Shown here: in pieces, positions 12,824-24,118 of the stretch
Numbering within the stretch: position 1 is the first letter of the stretch
Layout of the letters: every line of letters begins with the position of its first letter
Assembly: GCF_036320965.1 (NCBI RefSeq)
Contig: NC_092226.1
Location: 19,226,502 to 19,290,501, forward strand
Direction of reading: 5' to 3'
Source: Panulirus ornatus
Lineage: Eukaryota; Arthropoda; Malacostraca; Decapoda; Palinuridae
DNA: 64,000 bases
The notes under the pieces: model-generated
Databases searched by the model: none
Seen by the model: the letters and a program-made list of their open reading frames with translations, nothing else
What the model was told of the DNA's origin: nothing
Program-made: the position numbers and the translations under genes

Positions 12824-13150
12824 TCAGTCGTCGTCAATGGAGCAACTTCCTCCTCCTATCCTGTCTACAGTGACATTCCTCAGGGTTTTGTCCCATCATC
12901 TACTCTCTTCCCTCTATAGATTATTTACTTAACGCTATTCAGTCTTATGCCAGTTCCACTATGTACTTCAACTCTCTTTTCCTTCCCTCTTCCCTTTTAC
13001 ACTTTGTTTCTCGCAGTGATCAAATTCTCTCTCACTTCGGACCTATGCAGCATTTCGGAGCGGGAAAGCAGTAACCTGGCGATATATGATAGTGGTGAAA
13101 CGAAATTTTTCCTTGCATTTCAATCATTTATTTCCCTCTGTTGAATTTCA
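11990..13150 (+). mobile_element. Degenerate CR1/jockey-like non-LTR reverse transcriptase
   Basis: Broken plus-strand reading frames hold recognisable reverse-transcriptase blocks. At 12330-12500 there is an AYGSDGIAPGVPKDCL-like finger segment followed by HALVHPIPKKGDRSNLSNY. A DHQYG-like segment is near 12590. At 12830-12900 there is VVVNGATSSSYPV followed by an IPQG block, degraded from the usual PQGS. The tail near 13050-13110 resembles the segment after the FADD box. Many stops and frameshifts show that it is dead. A (CT)n expansion interrupts it at 12764-12820. It is antisense to the host gene. Confidence 0.75.
12764..12820. repeat. (CT)n microsatellite
   Basis: A pure 57-nt CT run inside the decayed reverse-transcriptase sequence. 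It keeps two frames open as an SL repeat in front of SVVVNGA, so it expanded within an existing serine/leucine stretch of the element. Confidence 0.95.
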
Positions 13151-13851
13151 AAAACCACCACAATTTAAGCCTGTAATGATAGACATACTGTGCATTACCA
13201 TTATCTTCTACTGTCCTGGAAAACCCCCACATGATTGACATCAAGACGGCTTCCCAAAAGCTGGTTGTGTTGTACATGTGACGCAATTATAGTTCTTGCG
13301 ATGAACAGTTTCATACCTACAGGAGTCATAGTCGTCCAAGCCTTCAATATCACTCGCACGTCTGGGGCGGCGGCTCATCCTCTACCTTTCTAACTAGATT
13401 GGGATCAGAAGCCTCCCGTCTAAGTCCTCCTGGCCTCGCCTCCCTTCTACCTTCCCTTACGCCTCGGCGCTACTGACGTCTTTGTTCTGTAGGTAACATT
13501 TTGGATATTTAGCCAGCGACCCGTCTGTATGCGTCCCCACCCGCCAAGTTCTAGACCCGTGGCACGTGTGTGGCAGTCTCTCTCCTCACAGATTGGCGTG
13601 GAGAGCGACCACTCGAGGATGTCTCTTCCTCCTCCCCATTGAACATCTAAGCTATGGAACTCTCCCCCTCCTCTCGTCTTCCCCTCTTCATACAAGCTCT
13701 CTACCTCAAATAGTGTACAAACCTTAGCGTAGCCATGATTAATTGCTTTTTTTTCATTTCACCCGAAATGGCCTTGATTAGGGGCCATGTCGGTCGCTAT
13801 AAAGAAATATATCCTCGCCCATGTACACCCAAGACGACCTCCGACACTGAC

Positions 13852-14033
13852 CTGATCCTCTCGCATCTTCCTGGCATCACGCGACTTCTTGGCGGCTAAG
13901 TTATTTCTCTTGCGTCGTTCGAAGTACTTCTCGTCCTTCAGCGTGTCGGGGATAGGCTTTTTCTCTCCTCTGGGCTTTCGCGGCGCAGCAGAGGCCAGGG
14001 CTCGAGCCAACACGTTCTGGCTGTCCACCAATT
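13852..14033 (-). CDS. bZIP factor, exon 4 (basic region)
   Basis: The acceptor TTTCCACAG precedes 14033 and the donor CAG|GTCAGTG follows 13852. The first two bases complete a lysine codon begun in exon 3. The exon then encodes LVDSQNVLARALASAAPRK, a GEKKPIPDTLKDEKYFERR extended-PAR segment, and the basic region KRNNLAAKKSRDARKMREDQ. The NNLAAKKSRDAR core is the DNA-contacting signature (N-x2-A-A-x-x-S-R) of PAR/CES-2 bZIP proteins. The KDEKY motif before it marks the PAR-like extension. The basic region and zipper are separated by intron 4. Confidence 0.95.
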
Positions 14034-15686
14034 CTGTGGAAATAGATTTATTCATTGTAAAGGCTTTTGATCGTATGGCAAAATGATGAATCTATCAGTG
14101 TGATAACCATTATTAGTTACATGTCTGGGACGACTGCAACACAAGGGAAAGAGTCTGGGACGACAGAAAACAAGAGACAAGGAGAATAAGAGCGCCCTAC
14201 ACACCATCTAAGCAGGTGTGTTATTAAATGACGGGTTATATGCTACTAAACATTTCAAACCTATGATGTAACCCAGCCAGGACCAGTCAGTGATGACTGG
14301 CTCCTCTACACACCTGGAACGGCTTAAGGAACTTAAATTTCGGGGACAGGAACTGCGTCTGGACGACAGTGATTTGTCCAAATTGTGAAGTAAACCCTGA
14401 ACGTGTGTCTTGCTGTGTAGGGTGCATGCATGTGGATGTGTATATCTAGGGCAGGTTTGTGACTATAGGTGTAAGGGAGTGGGCGTGTATGATTAACAGT
14501 GTCTTACAGGGACTGTTCTAACACTCGTGTTGCCCCGTCTCTTACCCTTGTGAGTAAGGATCATGTCTTTATTCATGTGTGTGTACACACACACGCCTAA
14601 ATCAGGTACCTATTCAATGACCAGGGCAGAGGGGAGGATGAACACCTAGGGTGCGTATAGGCAGACTGCCGTTATACAGTGTTGAAGATAATGAGTAAAG
14701 AAAAAAATGAGAGGAGACAAATAGCTTCATTACGGAAATATTTAATATAGCACATATCCTGAGAGGCAGCGTTACCACTTAAGCTCTGGACCCACCACGG
14801 GAGACACTGGCTAGAAGCTGGCATCGCCTCAGGAGGGCATAGTTTATGTGAAGTGGTTTCCTTTCTTTATCGTCACATTTCCTCTGCTCGTCCAGGGATA
14901 GTGACTCTCGACATCCAGCCCGTCAACAACAATCACAACCCCTCGATTTGTCTTACTTCAACTGCCATGCATCAGTCCTTAAGAGACAGGGCTCCTGCAA
15001 CCCACAACAGGGAGTGGGCTCTTGCAGACCACCATAGCCTCACTAACATTTAGGTGACATGGTGTACAGCCCATGTGCATCTTCCTCACTGTGTTCTTTG
15101 ACCTGTCCGGGTTATCCCGCTAGCCAGTGGCCTCCCCTGTGCTGGTCATACCTCTAGTAATGGAGTCCTGTACTACAGCGACCCACACACTCTCTCCGCC
15201 TCTTATGAACCCACTGTTAGATTCCTCCCTCCCATCATTATCCCTATTTTCACCTATTTCCTTCTCCGCATTACCCCGTCCAACACTTCGCCTTTATCTC
15301 TATCTCTCACCCAACTTCCCTCGCATCTCGTCACCATCTCTCTCACCCTCGCCACTGTAACCTCCAGTGTTAGAATAAGGTGGTTAATGGCGACCTGCAG
15401 CATCACAGCATCTTGACCCTCAACCACAGGACTCGCCAGACCTGAGCTAGATCTCAAGGTTTTCGTCTTTCCTCAGACAAGACTTGCTACTCAGCCAAAC
15501 CCCACAGCTTTCTCTGTCCGACCTATCGTCTGTACCGTGTCTTAGACGTTCAAAGATTTCGACAGGTTACCTTTTCGCAAAGAGATATAAAAGACATTGT
15601 ATTCTAATGCATAGAAAACCCTTAGATTTGTTAGGGTGTTGCTGCTAGAAAGAGATGAGAAGCAGATACAGGTAGACAATACTTAC
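14034..15686 (-). other. bZIP intron 3
   Basis: A 1.65-kb intron with donor GTAAGT at 15686-15681 and acceptor CACAG at 14034. I see no recognisable transposon or gene in it. Confidence 0.8.
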
Positions 15687-15897
15687 TCTCAGGAGGGAGG
15701 TTCGGGAACGGAAGGAGAGGTGGTGTGGGCTGCGGCCGTGCCAACGAGTTGAGAAGGGCGCGAGCAGCCAGCGCCACTTGGTGCTGCTGTTGCTGCTGCT
15801 GTTCAACTTGCTGCTGCACCTGCTTCTCCACCTGTTGTAGCCTCTCGCTCATCTCGTCCGAGACCTCGCCCTCGTCTGGTCGCTCCTCCGACACAAC
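15687..15897 (-). CDS. bZIP factor, exon 3 (glutamine-rich)
   Basis: The acceptor CCACCGTGTAG precedes 15897 and the donor GAGA|GTAAGT follows 15687. Phase 0 in; one base carried out. It encodes an acidic start (VVSEERPDEGEVSDEMSER), then LQQVEKQVQQQVEQQQQQQH, then a hydrophobic and proline-rich end (VALAARALLNSLARPQPTPP to LPFPNLPPE). The glutamine stretch is encoded mainly by CAG/CAA and should vary in length between individuals. Such acidic, Q-rich and P-rich segments are typical of activation regions. A methionine (M16 of the exon) could serve as a start for an isoform using another 5' exon. Confidence 0.87.
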
Positions 15898-17568
15898 CTA
15901 CACGGTGGAGAACACCCGAGGGTTAGGTTAGTAAAGACAAGGGAGTTTAACTTTAGAAAATATATTTTCATTCAGCATTTTTTAAAGCTAGCACTGACTC
16001 CGCGCTGCTGCACATTAACCTTTTAATGTCCCCGTTAACGCTGTCGTTCATACATTTTATTTCTAGCGTTTTTCTCAGCATATCCGAATTCATGAAATAT
16101 TTGTTTAAACGATTTTTGAAGGATCTAGATGGCAACCGCTCAAGCACTAAGCTCCATGACTTAATGGTCAGATATCACACTGCCAGGGAAGCAGCACTGC
16201 CCTTCCTGACTGACGAGTGCTGAGGGAATGTCTGGAACCACCTTACACCCTCGTTGTCAGAACCACGAGTTCTACTTTGTGATTACTATTTGTGTCTTAA
16301 GGGAAGAAAGTCTTACACTCTTGTTACCCCTTGTTACTCGTGTTACCCCTTGGCAAGGCTTAACCTTGTATATATGTACCATGTCTTAACACACACACAC
16401 ACACACACCTAGCTTGTATCAGGTGGTAACAAGTTGCCAGTATGATCTTTATACATCTCAACAAACATCATCGTTCATAATAACAATGAAATTTATTTTT
16501 CCATTATTTTTTCTTTTATTCTCAGACTTATCAAGAACGTAACTGGGGTTTTCACTTGATATCTAACATCACGTCATCAATATAATCATCTCCCTACAAC
16601 GTGTAGAATGTGTTGACCATATTCTGGTCGTCTTTGTACTTCACCAGATCCATTGTATGCTAAGGTATCGTCATGTTTGAGTGACCAGAGCACTGTTGCG
16701 CATGTTATATTCAAAAACCTATCCTGACTTACCTAACTTGACCTCTCTAACACACACATACTAGCCCGTCACACGACTTCTAACCTGAGTCGGTGTGATA
16801 CATTTGAATTTCACAGCTTCCCTCGCATAATTTTCTTTTTTTTTTTTACTACAACAGATGCACCAGTTACATCAACATGCAATAAAAATACTCCGCCTAC
16901 AACAGATGCACCAGATACATCAACATGCAATACGTCATCAGAACTTGGCAGCCACGAAAGCTTATATACTGGCGTCGCTGCAGTCCTCCTAAGAGTTCTC
17001 ATTTGAGCGACTTGAAAGTTGATCCTTAGAACTACGTCTGATACCATATCAGAATAGACTACGGGCATGGCATTGTGGTTATTCTCCTTCCTCATACTAT
17101 TGCTCCATATTAGTCCCAGAGCAACAGATTTGTCCCTTAGTTTCTCCACTATCCCACAGAATCACCTATACTGTTAACCTAATCACTGAACCTCCTCTCC
17201 TTAACCACACCAGCTTCGTCTCTTACCTCCGGAAAATCTCTACGATTGTTAATGGCCCGAAATATGCCATTAAATGTCTTCGCGATGGCTGCCGTACACA
17301 TTACTCCTTTGCTCAAGTCTCTCGATTCTTATCAGCCTTTATGCCAAACTCTGCATCGTTTGATATATTTCCTTTCCCTGTGTTTATCATCTATTCACCT
17401 GGCAGTAGTTTCGTCAATAGTCAACCTGTTGTCACTTACCCGACCAACAACATACTGGCTTTACAAGAAGCTGTTCCCCTTACTCATCTCCTCGTAAAAG
17501 TGAGTAAGAGTGAGTCAGTGAGAGTCGTCCTCCATGCCTCACACGACCCGGTCGTCGCCCTCCCTCAC
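15898..17568 (-). other. bZIP intron 2
   Basis: The intron opens with GTGAGG at 17568 and ends in GTGTAG at 15898. It holds a short (CA)n at about 16387-16408. It also holds an approximate direct duplication of about 40 bp (ACAACAGATGCACCAG and following) with copies beginning near 16851 and 16900. No gene is seen. Confidence 0.75.
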
Positions 17569-18008
17569 CTGCTGCTCGTCGATGCGTAGGTCGAGGTTGC
17601 CCCAGCGGTCGTCGTCCCTCTCCTCCTCTTTCCCACGACCGATGGGATAGCGGTGGTCGTACGTCTCAACCCGGGGGTCGTCGTACGTGTAGTGCCGCTG
17701 TTCTAACGCGCCTTGTTCTTGGTCGCGGTAGTACCGCGACTGGTCGTCACGACTGGGGTCATACTGGAGTCGCGGGTCGGCCAAGAACCCGGGCGGGTCG
17801 GGGGGTGGGAGGTGGAGGCGGGGCTTGAGGGGAGGGGGCAGGTGATGAGTAGCAGGGGGTGGAGGAGGAGGAGGAGGAAGATGAGGGCGACGAGGAGGAG
17901 GAGGAGGAAGATGAGGGCGACGAGGAGGAGGAGGAAGTGGTAGAGCGAATACGGAGTGTTGAGGGCGGGCCTCTGGGTTCCCCAGGCTGCTGCCTTCGCT
18001 CACCCCTG
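17569..18008 (-). CDS. bZIP factor, exon 2 (proline-rich)
   Basis: The acceptor tract CTCTGTTTCCCTCAG is followed by another CAG (NAGNAG), so the exon can start at 18008 or 18005. Either choice keeps the frame and changes the protein only by one residue. The donor is CAG|GTGAGG at 17569/17568, phase 0. The encoded region starts VSEGSSLGNPEARPQHSVFA. Three imperfect PPPPPRRPHL units follow, then a longer proline run with ATHHLPPPLKPRLHLPP. The second half is charged and tyrosine-rich (YDPSRDDQSRYYRDQEQ, DDPRVETYDHRYPIGRGK) and ends in LDLRIDEQQ. The exon is low complexity, presumably disordered transactivation sequence. Support is the matching phase on both sides and strong splice signals. Confidence 0.85.
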
Positions 18009-18399
18009 CTGAGGGAAACAGAGTTGCAGTAATTGCGCTTTAACAATTCATTTACAATTACCATTATTTTGGAATTACAATTATAGTCATTACAATCATA
18101 GCAATTACATTACAAGTACCACAACAAAATTATGATTGCAATCAATTAGTTTCCCAAATTTGGAAGAAAATTTTGCAAAAAACAAAACTGCATTGTAATG
18201 TTATCCTTTATTTACAAATATCAAAATATTTTGAAAAAAAAAAACATTACCTTTTATTAGAAGTTGCAGCAGATGGTAACTAAAAAAACTGCTTGGTAGT
18301 TTTTCAAATAATTCACCATTATAATTCACCAATAACATAGATGGGAAAGAAGCGACACCAAATTGAGCTCTGTCAGCAGCGAAAAAAAAAAAAAATTCC

Positions 18400-18905
18400 T
18401 GCAATGTTGACAACTGGGTCTGATGGAGCAGCCGTAGCAGAACAGCCAGTCACCTGGTGGTCTCTTGTAAGATTCTTCAGTAGAAGCAAAGTTTGAGACG
18501 CTTCATTCCAGTATAACAATCATATGGGAGTGACAGTTCCTTCCACTTCATCATATTGCTTCAACACAAGACTCACTGACACTGTGCTTTCCTCTGATCC
18601 CCCGGGGGTTGATTCCGGAATTTTGTTGAACATTTTGGTATGAAGGAGAAAAGTCTGTGTTTTTGATTCAAGTAATAATCCTTCAGCTAGATTATTACTT
18701 GTTACTTTCTTTATCCATTGGTGATGTCGACCCCTCCTGAGCTACTTCCAATTCTTCAAGCATTTCCTCGACATACACTCGCACTTGGTCCTTCTGCTCT
18801 TGTAATGAAAGCCAATCCAGTTTGAGCCCAGGATCCAAAAAAGCCGCTACTTGAACCTCTCTCATTTCCAGGAATAAGGAGGTAAACAACTCTGTTTTAG
18901 AACAT
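18400..18905 (-). mobile_element. Degenerate hAT-like transposase remnant
   Basis: A minus-strand frame at 18889-18695 encodes LFLEMREVQVAAFLDPGLKL and a following acidic coiled segment. This resembles the 'AxxLDPRFKL' part of BED/hAT transposases. Farther along the minus strand, at about 18590-18410, disrupted frames give ATAAPSDPVVNIAG. This resembles the conserved 'PxSxPSERxFSxAG' C-terminal dimerisation motif of the same superfamily. Stops and shifts make it non-functional. No terminal inverted repeats or 8-bp target duplication were located. Confidence 0.45.
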
Positions 18906-18939
18906 TACCCTAGACTCAGGATGGGAACAAAAGATGAAT

Positions 18940-19720
18940 GTCGGACGAGACTGCGTGAAGAGGACCGGTGATTACCAATAGAGTATCACAAGGCTTGCTC
19001 CTTGGTCCCTAAACCGTTGCTCTTCTTGATCTATGCGATTTGCCCACAAGGAATGGACTCGTGACTGTACATCCGTGTCGATAATGCCAAGGTCGCGAAA
19101 GAAACAAAATGAGGATTGCATCCGCTTACCAGGGGACAGAAACTGCTAAACTAATCTGATAAATGGCTGATGAAATTCAACCTTAGTACATGTAAAGTAT
19201 TGAAGATGGGACAGGGAAAGAAGACCTCGATAAGAATATCATCTGGCAGGAAACAAGTCGTAGGAATTTTTTACATGTGCGAGGGACTTGGGAGTCTCCA
19301 TTATGTCTAACCTGTCGCCAGACTTCCACCTCAGGAGCATTGTGAAGGAAACAAAGTATCTATTGGGAAATGGTAAAAAGAATAAGTATTCAAAAGTACT
19401 GATAAGGAAATGTTCAGCAAATCATAACAGCTAAAAGTAGAACATGCCTGTTTAGTCTGGCAACATCAGTAACGAAAAAAGAAGAAATAAATAGAGAAAG
19501 GCAATAAATATACCAGTAACAGAAGAACAAGTTACAGTAAGAGTCTAAAGGCCAAAACAATTTGCCTACTATGAAAATGTTGACTAGATCAGAGCGTTCA
19601 AATTTCTGAACTAATTCAACGAAGTGTGTAAAGTTTCTTCGAAAGAAGCAAAATAGAATCGGAGGACAATAAAACGAGAAACTTGTTAAAAGAGATGCAA
19701 AAAAGGTCTTTCATAGTATC
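18940..19720 (+). mobile_element. Degenerate CR1-like reverse transcriptase (palm to C-terminal part)
   Basis: Broken plus-strand frames read as a 'GVSQGLLLGP'-like block (about 18975), then PTRNGLVTV-like, then WLMKFNLSTCKVLKMGQGKK (about 19160-19220), then DLGVSIMSNLSPDFHLRSIV (about 19280-19340). This is the order seen after the PQGS and FADD boxes of CR1-type elements. Many stop codons are present, and the 5' part of the element is missing. Confidence 0.7.
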
Positions 19721-19841
19721 GGACCAACGGTAAAAAAAAAAATTAAGCTGTACACTCCAACCGTATACAAAAGTTTATAAATGGCATGACAAAAACTCAA
19801 GCTGGGTTCCCACTTGCGTTGATAGTCCTTCACGTACTACA

Positions 19842-19844
<3 letters not shown>

Positions 19845-19890
<46 letters not shown>

Positions 19891-19898
19891 CGCGCGCA
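19845..19898. repeat. (TG)n(CG)n alternating purine-pyrimidine tract
   Basis: About 37 nt of TG repeat passes directly into about 14 nt of CG repeat, giving 54 nt of unbroken purine-pyrimidine alternation, a composition prone to form Z-DNA. Confidence 0.9.
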
Positions 19899-20409
19899 CA
19901 ATTACAACAGATGCAAACAAAAGCCAGCAGACAGACTCTTCAGCAGATGCACATGCTAAAGCCCCACACCCCGACACACGAGACGACCCACAGGTGATTG
20001 GACGTGTGGTGGCCTCAACACGAGACGTACACAACACTACCTCCTGTATTACCACACGCACTTACCCACCTGCCGCACCCACCAGCTGGATCAGGTTAAT
20101 CACAGGCCACAGTCGTGTTTACAGTCGAGTACCGATCGACTCTACTGATCGACCAGGTCACGCAATGTACACGACTCGAACCCCGGGGGCTCCGCTCTTA
20201 ATTCCCAGTTCAGTAATGCACTATTACACCTCCAAGTGACCCTAATTCACTGGTCTTTGTTTACTGCATATTCGTTATTCTACTCATTTATAGTATTACT
20301 GTTATCCATTATTTCTGATGGGTTGGTGAAGGGGTAAATGTGTGGGCGTTAGAGAGATGGGATGATTTGCAATGTGTGTGTGTGGGTTGGGCGTGGGAGG
20401 AGATATGGC

Positions 20410-20570
20410 TGCTGTTTGCAGAGGGCGCTGTTCTGGTGGTAGGCTCGAGGGAGAGACTGCCGAAGCTGGTGGAGAGTGATCGTGTGTAGAGAAAGTTAAT
20501 GCGAATAAAAGTGAGGTTATAGGCTTCAGCGGGGGAGCGAGACTGGTAGGTCTTTGGGAGAGAAACACGA
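20410..20570 (+). mobile_element. Short fragment of the RTE-like element
   Basis: The plus strand around CTGTTCTGGTGGTAGGCTC, CCGAAGCTGGTGGAGAGTG and AATGCGAATAAAAGTGAGGT matches, with decay, the stretch of the intact element at 59.4-62.4 kb just after its FADD box (ALVADSCEKLQKLVTEFG to NVNKSKVI). Heavily mutated; borders approximate. Confidence 0.55.
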
Positions 20571-21054
20571 GGGTATGCGGTGAAGGCAAAGAAATGTTGG
20601 GGGAAGGGAGGGAGGGACGGACGCACGGGACTGGTGGAGAATAAGGGGGAAAGGGGTTTAAGGGAAGGGAATTTTCAGTTCCACGACGACAGTTACCTTT
20701 CCAGCAAAACTTCCAGCCCTTCCACCTTCTCTCAGCAAACTAATTACATTCTCCTCATCTTCCGCTGTCCTATACTCGTCTATTGCTCTGCCAAACTACT
20801 CTTCTTCCTTCCCCTCTCCTCCATTTTTTTCCTATGATTATCAAAGCCTTAACCTCTTGTCATATTCCCAGGTATAACGTGCGTGTTCGTTTCAGCGTTG
20901 TCCCTGCTAAAGAGCCTGGCTGAAGGAACACTCGCCTCACTCGTTATGCTGTCTGAATGGTAATCAAGTTGCTCAGTTCGCAGGGAAGGGTGAGGAGGGA
21001 CAAGGGAGGGGTGAAGGGGGTATGGGAGGGAGGTAAGAGTGGAGGGTCTGAACA

Positions 21055-21360
21055 CTAAGCAACGCCACCAGTTAAAAAGAGACCCATTGATCGTAGTGGT
21101 GTACCACCTGCCCCACCTGGCATAGCCCCGCCACCACCTCCTCCCATCCCTTCCCCGCAGTTGCTCCCCCACCCACCACAACAACCTCGTACATTTTTCA
21201 CGGCGATGATCCAGGAGCCTGGGAGCTGGCCACGTGCTGCTCTCCCCCGTACTGTCTGTTGCCCTGACGTGATAACAGTACCCACCCTACACCTGCGGTG
21301 CACCAGCATAGTGCACGTTTGTAGTATATTAGGACGGTGCATGAACACACTCCACTAGCA
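21055..21360 (+). other. Proline-rich open frame of unknown status
   Basis: One plus-strand frame opens right after a TAA at about 21055 and stays open to about 21357. It begins ATPPVKKRPIDRSGVPPAPP and goes on with a proline run, which reads like a real SH3/WW-ligand segment. There is no start codon and no good polypyrimidine acceptor in front, and the later part is ordinary sequence. It may be an exon fossil or coincidence. Confidence 0.2.
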
Positions 21361-21525
21361 TGGTACACTGGACTTATACAGTACACCAACACGGTGCACC
21401 AACAAGGTACACTAGCATGATACAACAGCACGGTGCACCAACACTGTACATTAGCATGGTACACGGGCACGGTGCACCAACACTGTGCACTAGCATAGTA
21501 CACCAACACGGCACACCAGGTATCA
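21290..21525. repeat. Minisatellite, ~13-15-bp units
   Basis: Imperfect tandem copies of units such as GGTGCACCAACAC, GGTACACTAGCAT and GGTACACCAACAC run through this stretch. Cysteine- and tyrosine-rich frames here are by-products. Confidence 0.8.
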
Positions 21526-22989
21526 GTCTTTTTTGGTATCCGAAAGTCGCCAGCAGAGGAAGGAGTCCCCTTAAGCGTCGCCCCAGTGGAAGCTAACACT
21601 ACACGGCAGTGCGTCTCCAGCCACAGAGGATGTGTGTGTGTACTCGTTAACCTTCCGTACGATAGCCTATGAGGAGCTTTAGCCAACGAGGCAGGTTAAC
21701 GTGTATCGTCTATCCTGATTGTTTCGTAATACTGTCATTTCTGGTGGCACACATCCTGCAAAGTTGTCTATACCAAAGGTCACTGAGGAAAGTCTACCAA
21801 CACGTGTTCAGCAGCCAGCCTCCTCTCTGCCCAACAGCTTTGTCGTGGTCAACTGCTTATAAGCAGTGTTACAACCTGCATATGTGCACTTCGCCAATGT
21901 CCGTACCTAATTACATTAGTGTGGAATTCAGCTATACTCGCCATGTCCGGACTTATGTTCCTACAGTATAGCCCATCTCGAAATTCATGAATGAACACGG
22001 AGGTACAAGCGTATGAAATTCTTCCAACCATCCGTTGACTCTGTTCATCCACCACTCGTACTATCATACTTCTGTGCATCTTTTCTTATACGTTTCTTAA
22101 TTATCTCAACATCCAAGCTTTTTAAGACATCTTAGGCTCATCTTAATGGCGTTATAACGTCCTCCGCTATTTGGAACTCTTATTCAGTTAGTCTTACATC
22201 CTTACAACATCCTCTACATCTTTCCCTCCGACTTTCTTAGCCTGATTAGCTTCTCTGATAATTCACTCAAATTTATGGAAGAGTTTTGGATTTTCTCCAA
22301 ACGCAATATTCTCTTCATAATTGCGCATTTCCTCTTCCTCTCGTTCTGTTCCTGGCTCTTTTATACCTCAAATGCTGGCCTGCTAGTCTGCCTGTATGAT
22401 CCGTTCTTCCCTCTGCACTTCTTAACGTATTTGAAGTTAGATGTGACCACGTTCTCCCTACTTCACTAAGTTCCACAGAACTTTTTACTACAAAGTTCAG
22501 GTTCCTGAACTTCATTCTCCTCTTAGAAATCTTGTTTCATAGTATCGCTTTTCTCCTTGTTTGCCAAAATAAACTTGAGCAATACGTGGTCACTTTCGCT
22601 AGCTGGTGTATCATAAATGATAATCTCAATACAGACTGTACATTAGTTCCTCTCATCCTGTTATACTGACATGATGGTACGGGGTATTTCTTTATATACA
22701 CACAACTCGTGTCTCCATGACTGCAACAATGAGATCCCAAATTCCCCCAGACTCTCCCAGTATTCCGAGCAGCCAATCTTACACTATTTCATGCGTCAGT
22801 CTTGGGACTGCAGTAGAATTTCTTGAGATAGGAGGATGACAGTGATGTAGGCTGGTCAGTCAAGTTGACCAGTGTCTATATGGCCCACAGTGAGGCGTTT
22901 ATCGAGTGACAGAATGCATTTAGTCACCTCATGTGATACAGACAAGGGTGACCAGGTGTATGGTTAAGTGGTTAAGAGAGGATTGCGGT

Positions 22990-23751
22990 AAACACAGAGC
23001 TTCCGACTGGCTTAAATGTGGCTTAAGTATGGGTAGAGAATGTGTGGACCAGGTGCTTTCTTTAAAGAACTTGCATGACAAAATGCTGGAGGGAAGAGAG
23101 AGCTCCGTATAAAGTATTCATGACCTAGGGAGAAAGCAAGACTGGGACGAAAGATATGCTTTTTTGGAAAGACCTGCAAATTCACGAGTTAGATCAAACT
23201 TATGAAACGCAGTGATGAGTTGTTACCAGGATATTTAAGGTATGTAGGCGTGTGAGAGGGGAGGATGACGAGCGGTTCTCTGTAACGGAGGGTCTTCATC
23301 AAGAATGTATGATGTCACCATGGCTGTTTAATCTGCTTATGGACTCTTGGGTGAGGGAGGTGAACGTAAAGGTTTTATAGTGACGAACAGATCTACGGGA
23401 TACTGGGCGCTGGAGGGCAGGGGAGGTGAATATTTTCCTCTTTGCAGATTTTTCGATTGTGATGAAGGACTTGAGAGAAAACCCAGAGGATGGCGAGAGT
23501 TAGAAGGAAATAAGATATGTGAACAAAGCACGATAAGATGCAGAAGGAAGGGGAAACCATGATGGTTTGCGATCATTTCTAAATGAGGATCTAGAGTTCT
23601 TCAGATACTTGAAAGTGGAAAGTATTGGAAACAATGCCTGAGAATATTGTGGCGCAAGGAGGATCGATTTTGCCAGGAATGGTACTGTAAGAGCAGAGTG
23701 CAGTAATAAGTGCAGTCTGATTGAGGAGAAGTGACTAGTCTGAAGTAGAAC

Positions 23752-23828
<77 letters not shown>

Positions 23829-24060
23829 AAAAAAGGCCTAGAGGTACTTCAGCCTGAGCATTGAGGAAGGCGAAATGTCTGCTCAGGACAGAATGAACTG
23901 GAGGGAGTGGTATACGGGGGTCGACATGTCAACGGGATTAATTAGTGTGGATTAAGCGGTGAATATACACCATAGGCTGCAAGACTGCTTTGGATGGTAG
24001 GATCCAGTTACGGTACATTATACATGGCAGCTAGAGAGCTGGAGACAGCATGCGTTCCAG
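22990..24060 (+). mobile_element. Degenerate RTE-like copy (reverse-transcriptase half and 3' UTR)
   Basis: In order on the plus strand this fragment shows sequence related to GCVDQVFALKNV (about 23040), FSVNVGLRQGCVMSPWLFN (about 23275-23330), a decayed LFADD box (about 23437-23460), NVNKSKV-like debris, and the closing GGAGGGAGTGGTATACGGGG (about 23900) that corresponds to the WSDVVYRG C-terminus. The long-type 3' UTR continues to ACATGGCAGCTAGAGAGCTG near 24045. A (GA)n run of 71 nt splits it at 23754-23824. Dead. Confidence 0.8.
23754..23824. repeat. (GA)n microsatellite
   Basis: A pure run of about 70 nt within the RTE-like remnant. Confidence 0.95.
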
Positions 24061-24072
24061 CGAGACCACTGC

Positions 24073-24074
<2 letters not shown>

Positions 24075-24116
<42 letters not shown>
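24075..24116. repeat. (CA)n microsatellite
   Basis: A pure CA run of about 42 nt directly beyond the RTE-like 3' UTR fragment. Confidence 0.95.

Positions 24117-24118
<2 letters not shown>

Larger units (their letters stand above)
11368..13851 (-). other. bZIP intron 4 with inserted retroelement debris
   Basis: A 2.5-kb intron opens with GTCAGTG at 13851 and ends in CCTCAG at 11368. On the opposite strand it carries a decayed CR1/jockey-like reverse transcriptase (about 12.0-13.15 kb). An open plus-strand stretch at 11618-11986 has no family match that I can name. A perfect TGACGTCA site lies at 11392-11399, about 25 nt upstream of the exon 5 acceptor. Confidence 0.75.

Noticed and set aside
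20165..20190. GGGGTTCGAGTCG on the minus strand, a tRNA B-box look-alike
   Set aside because: No A box at the proper distance and no cloverleaf can be drawn.
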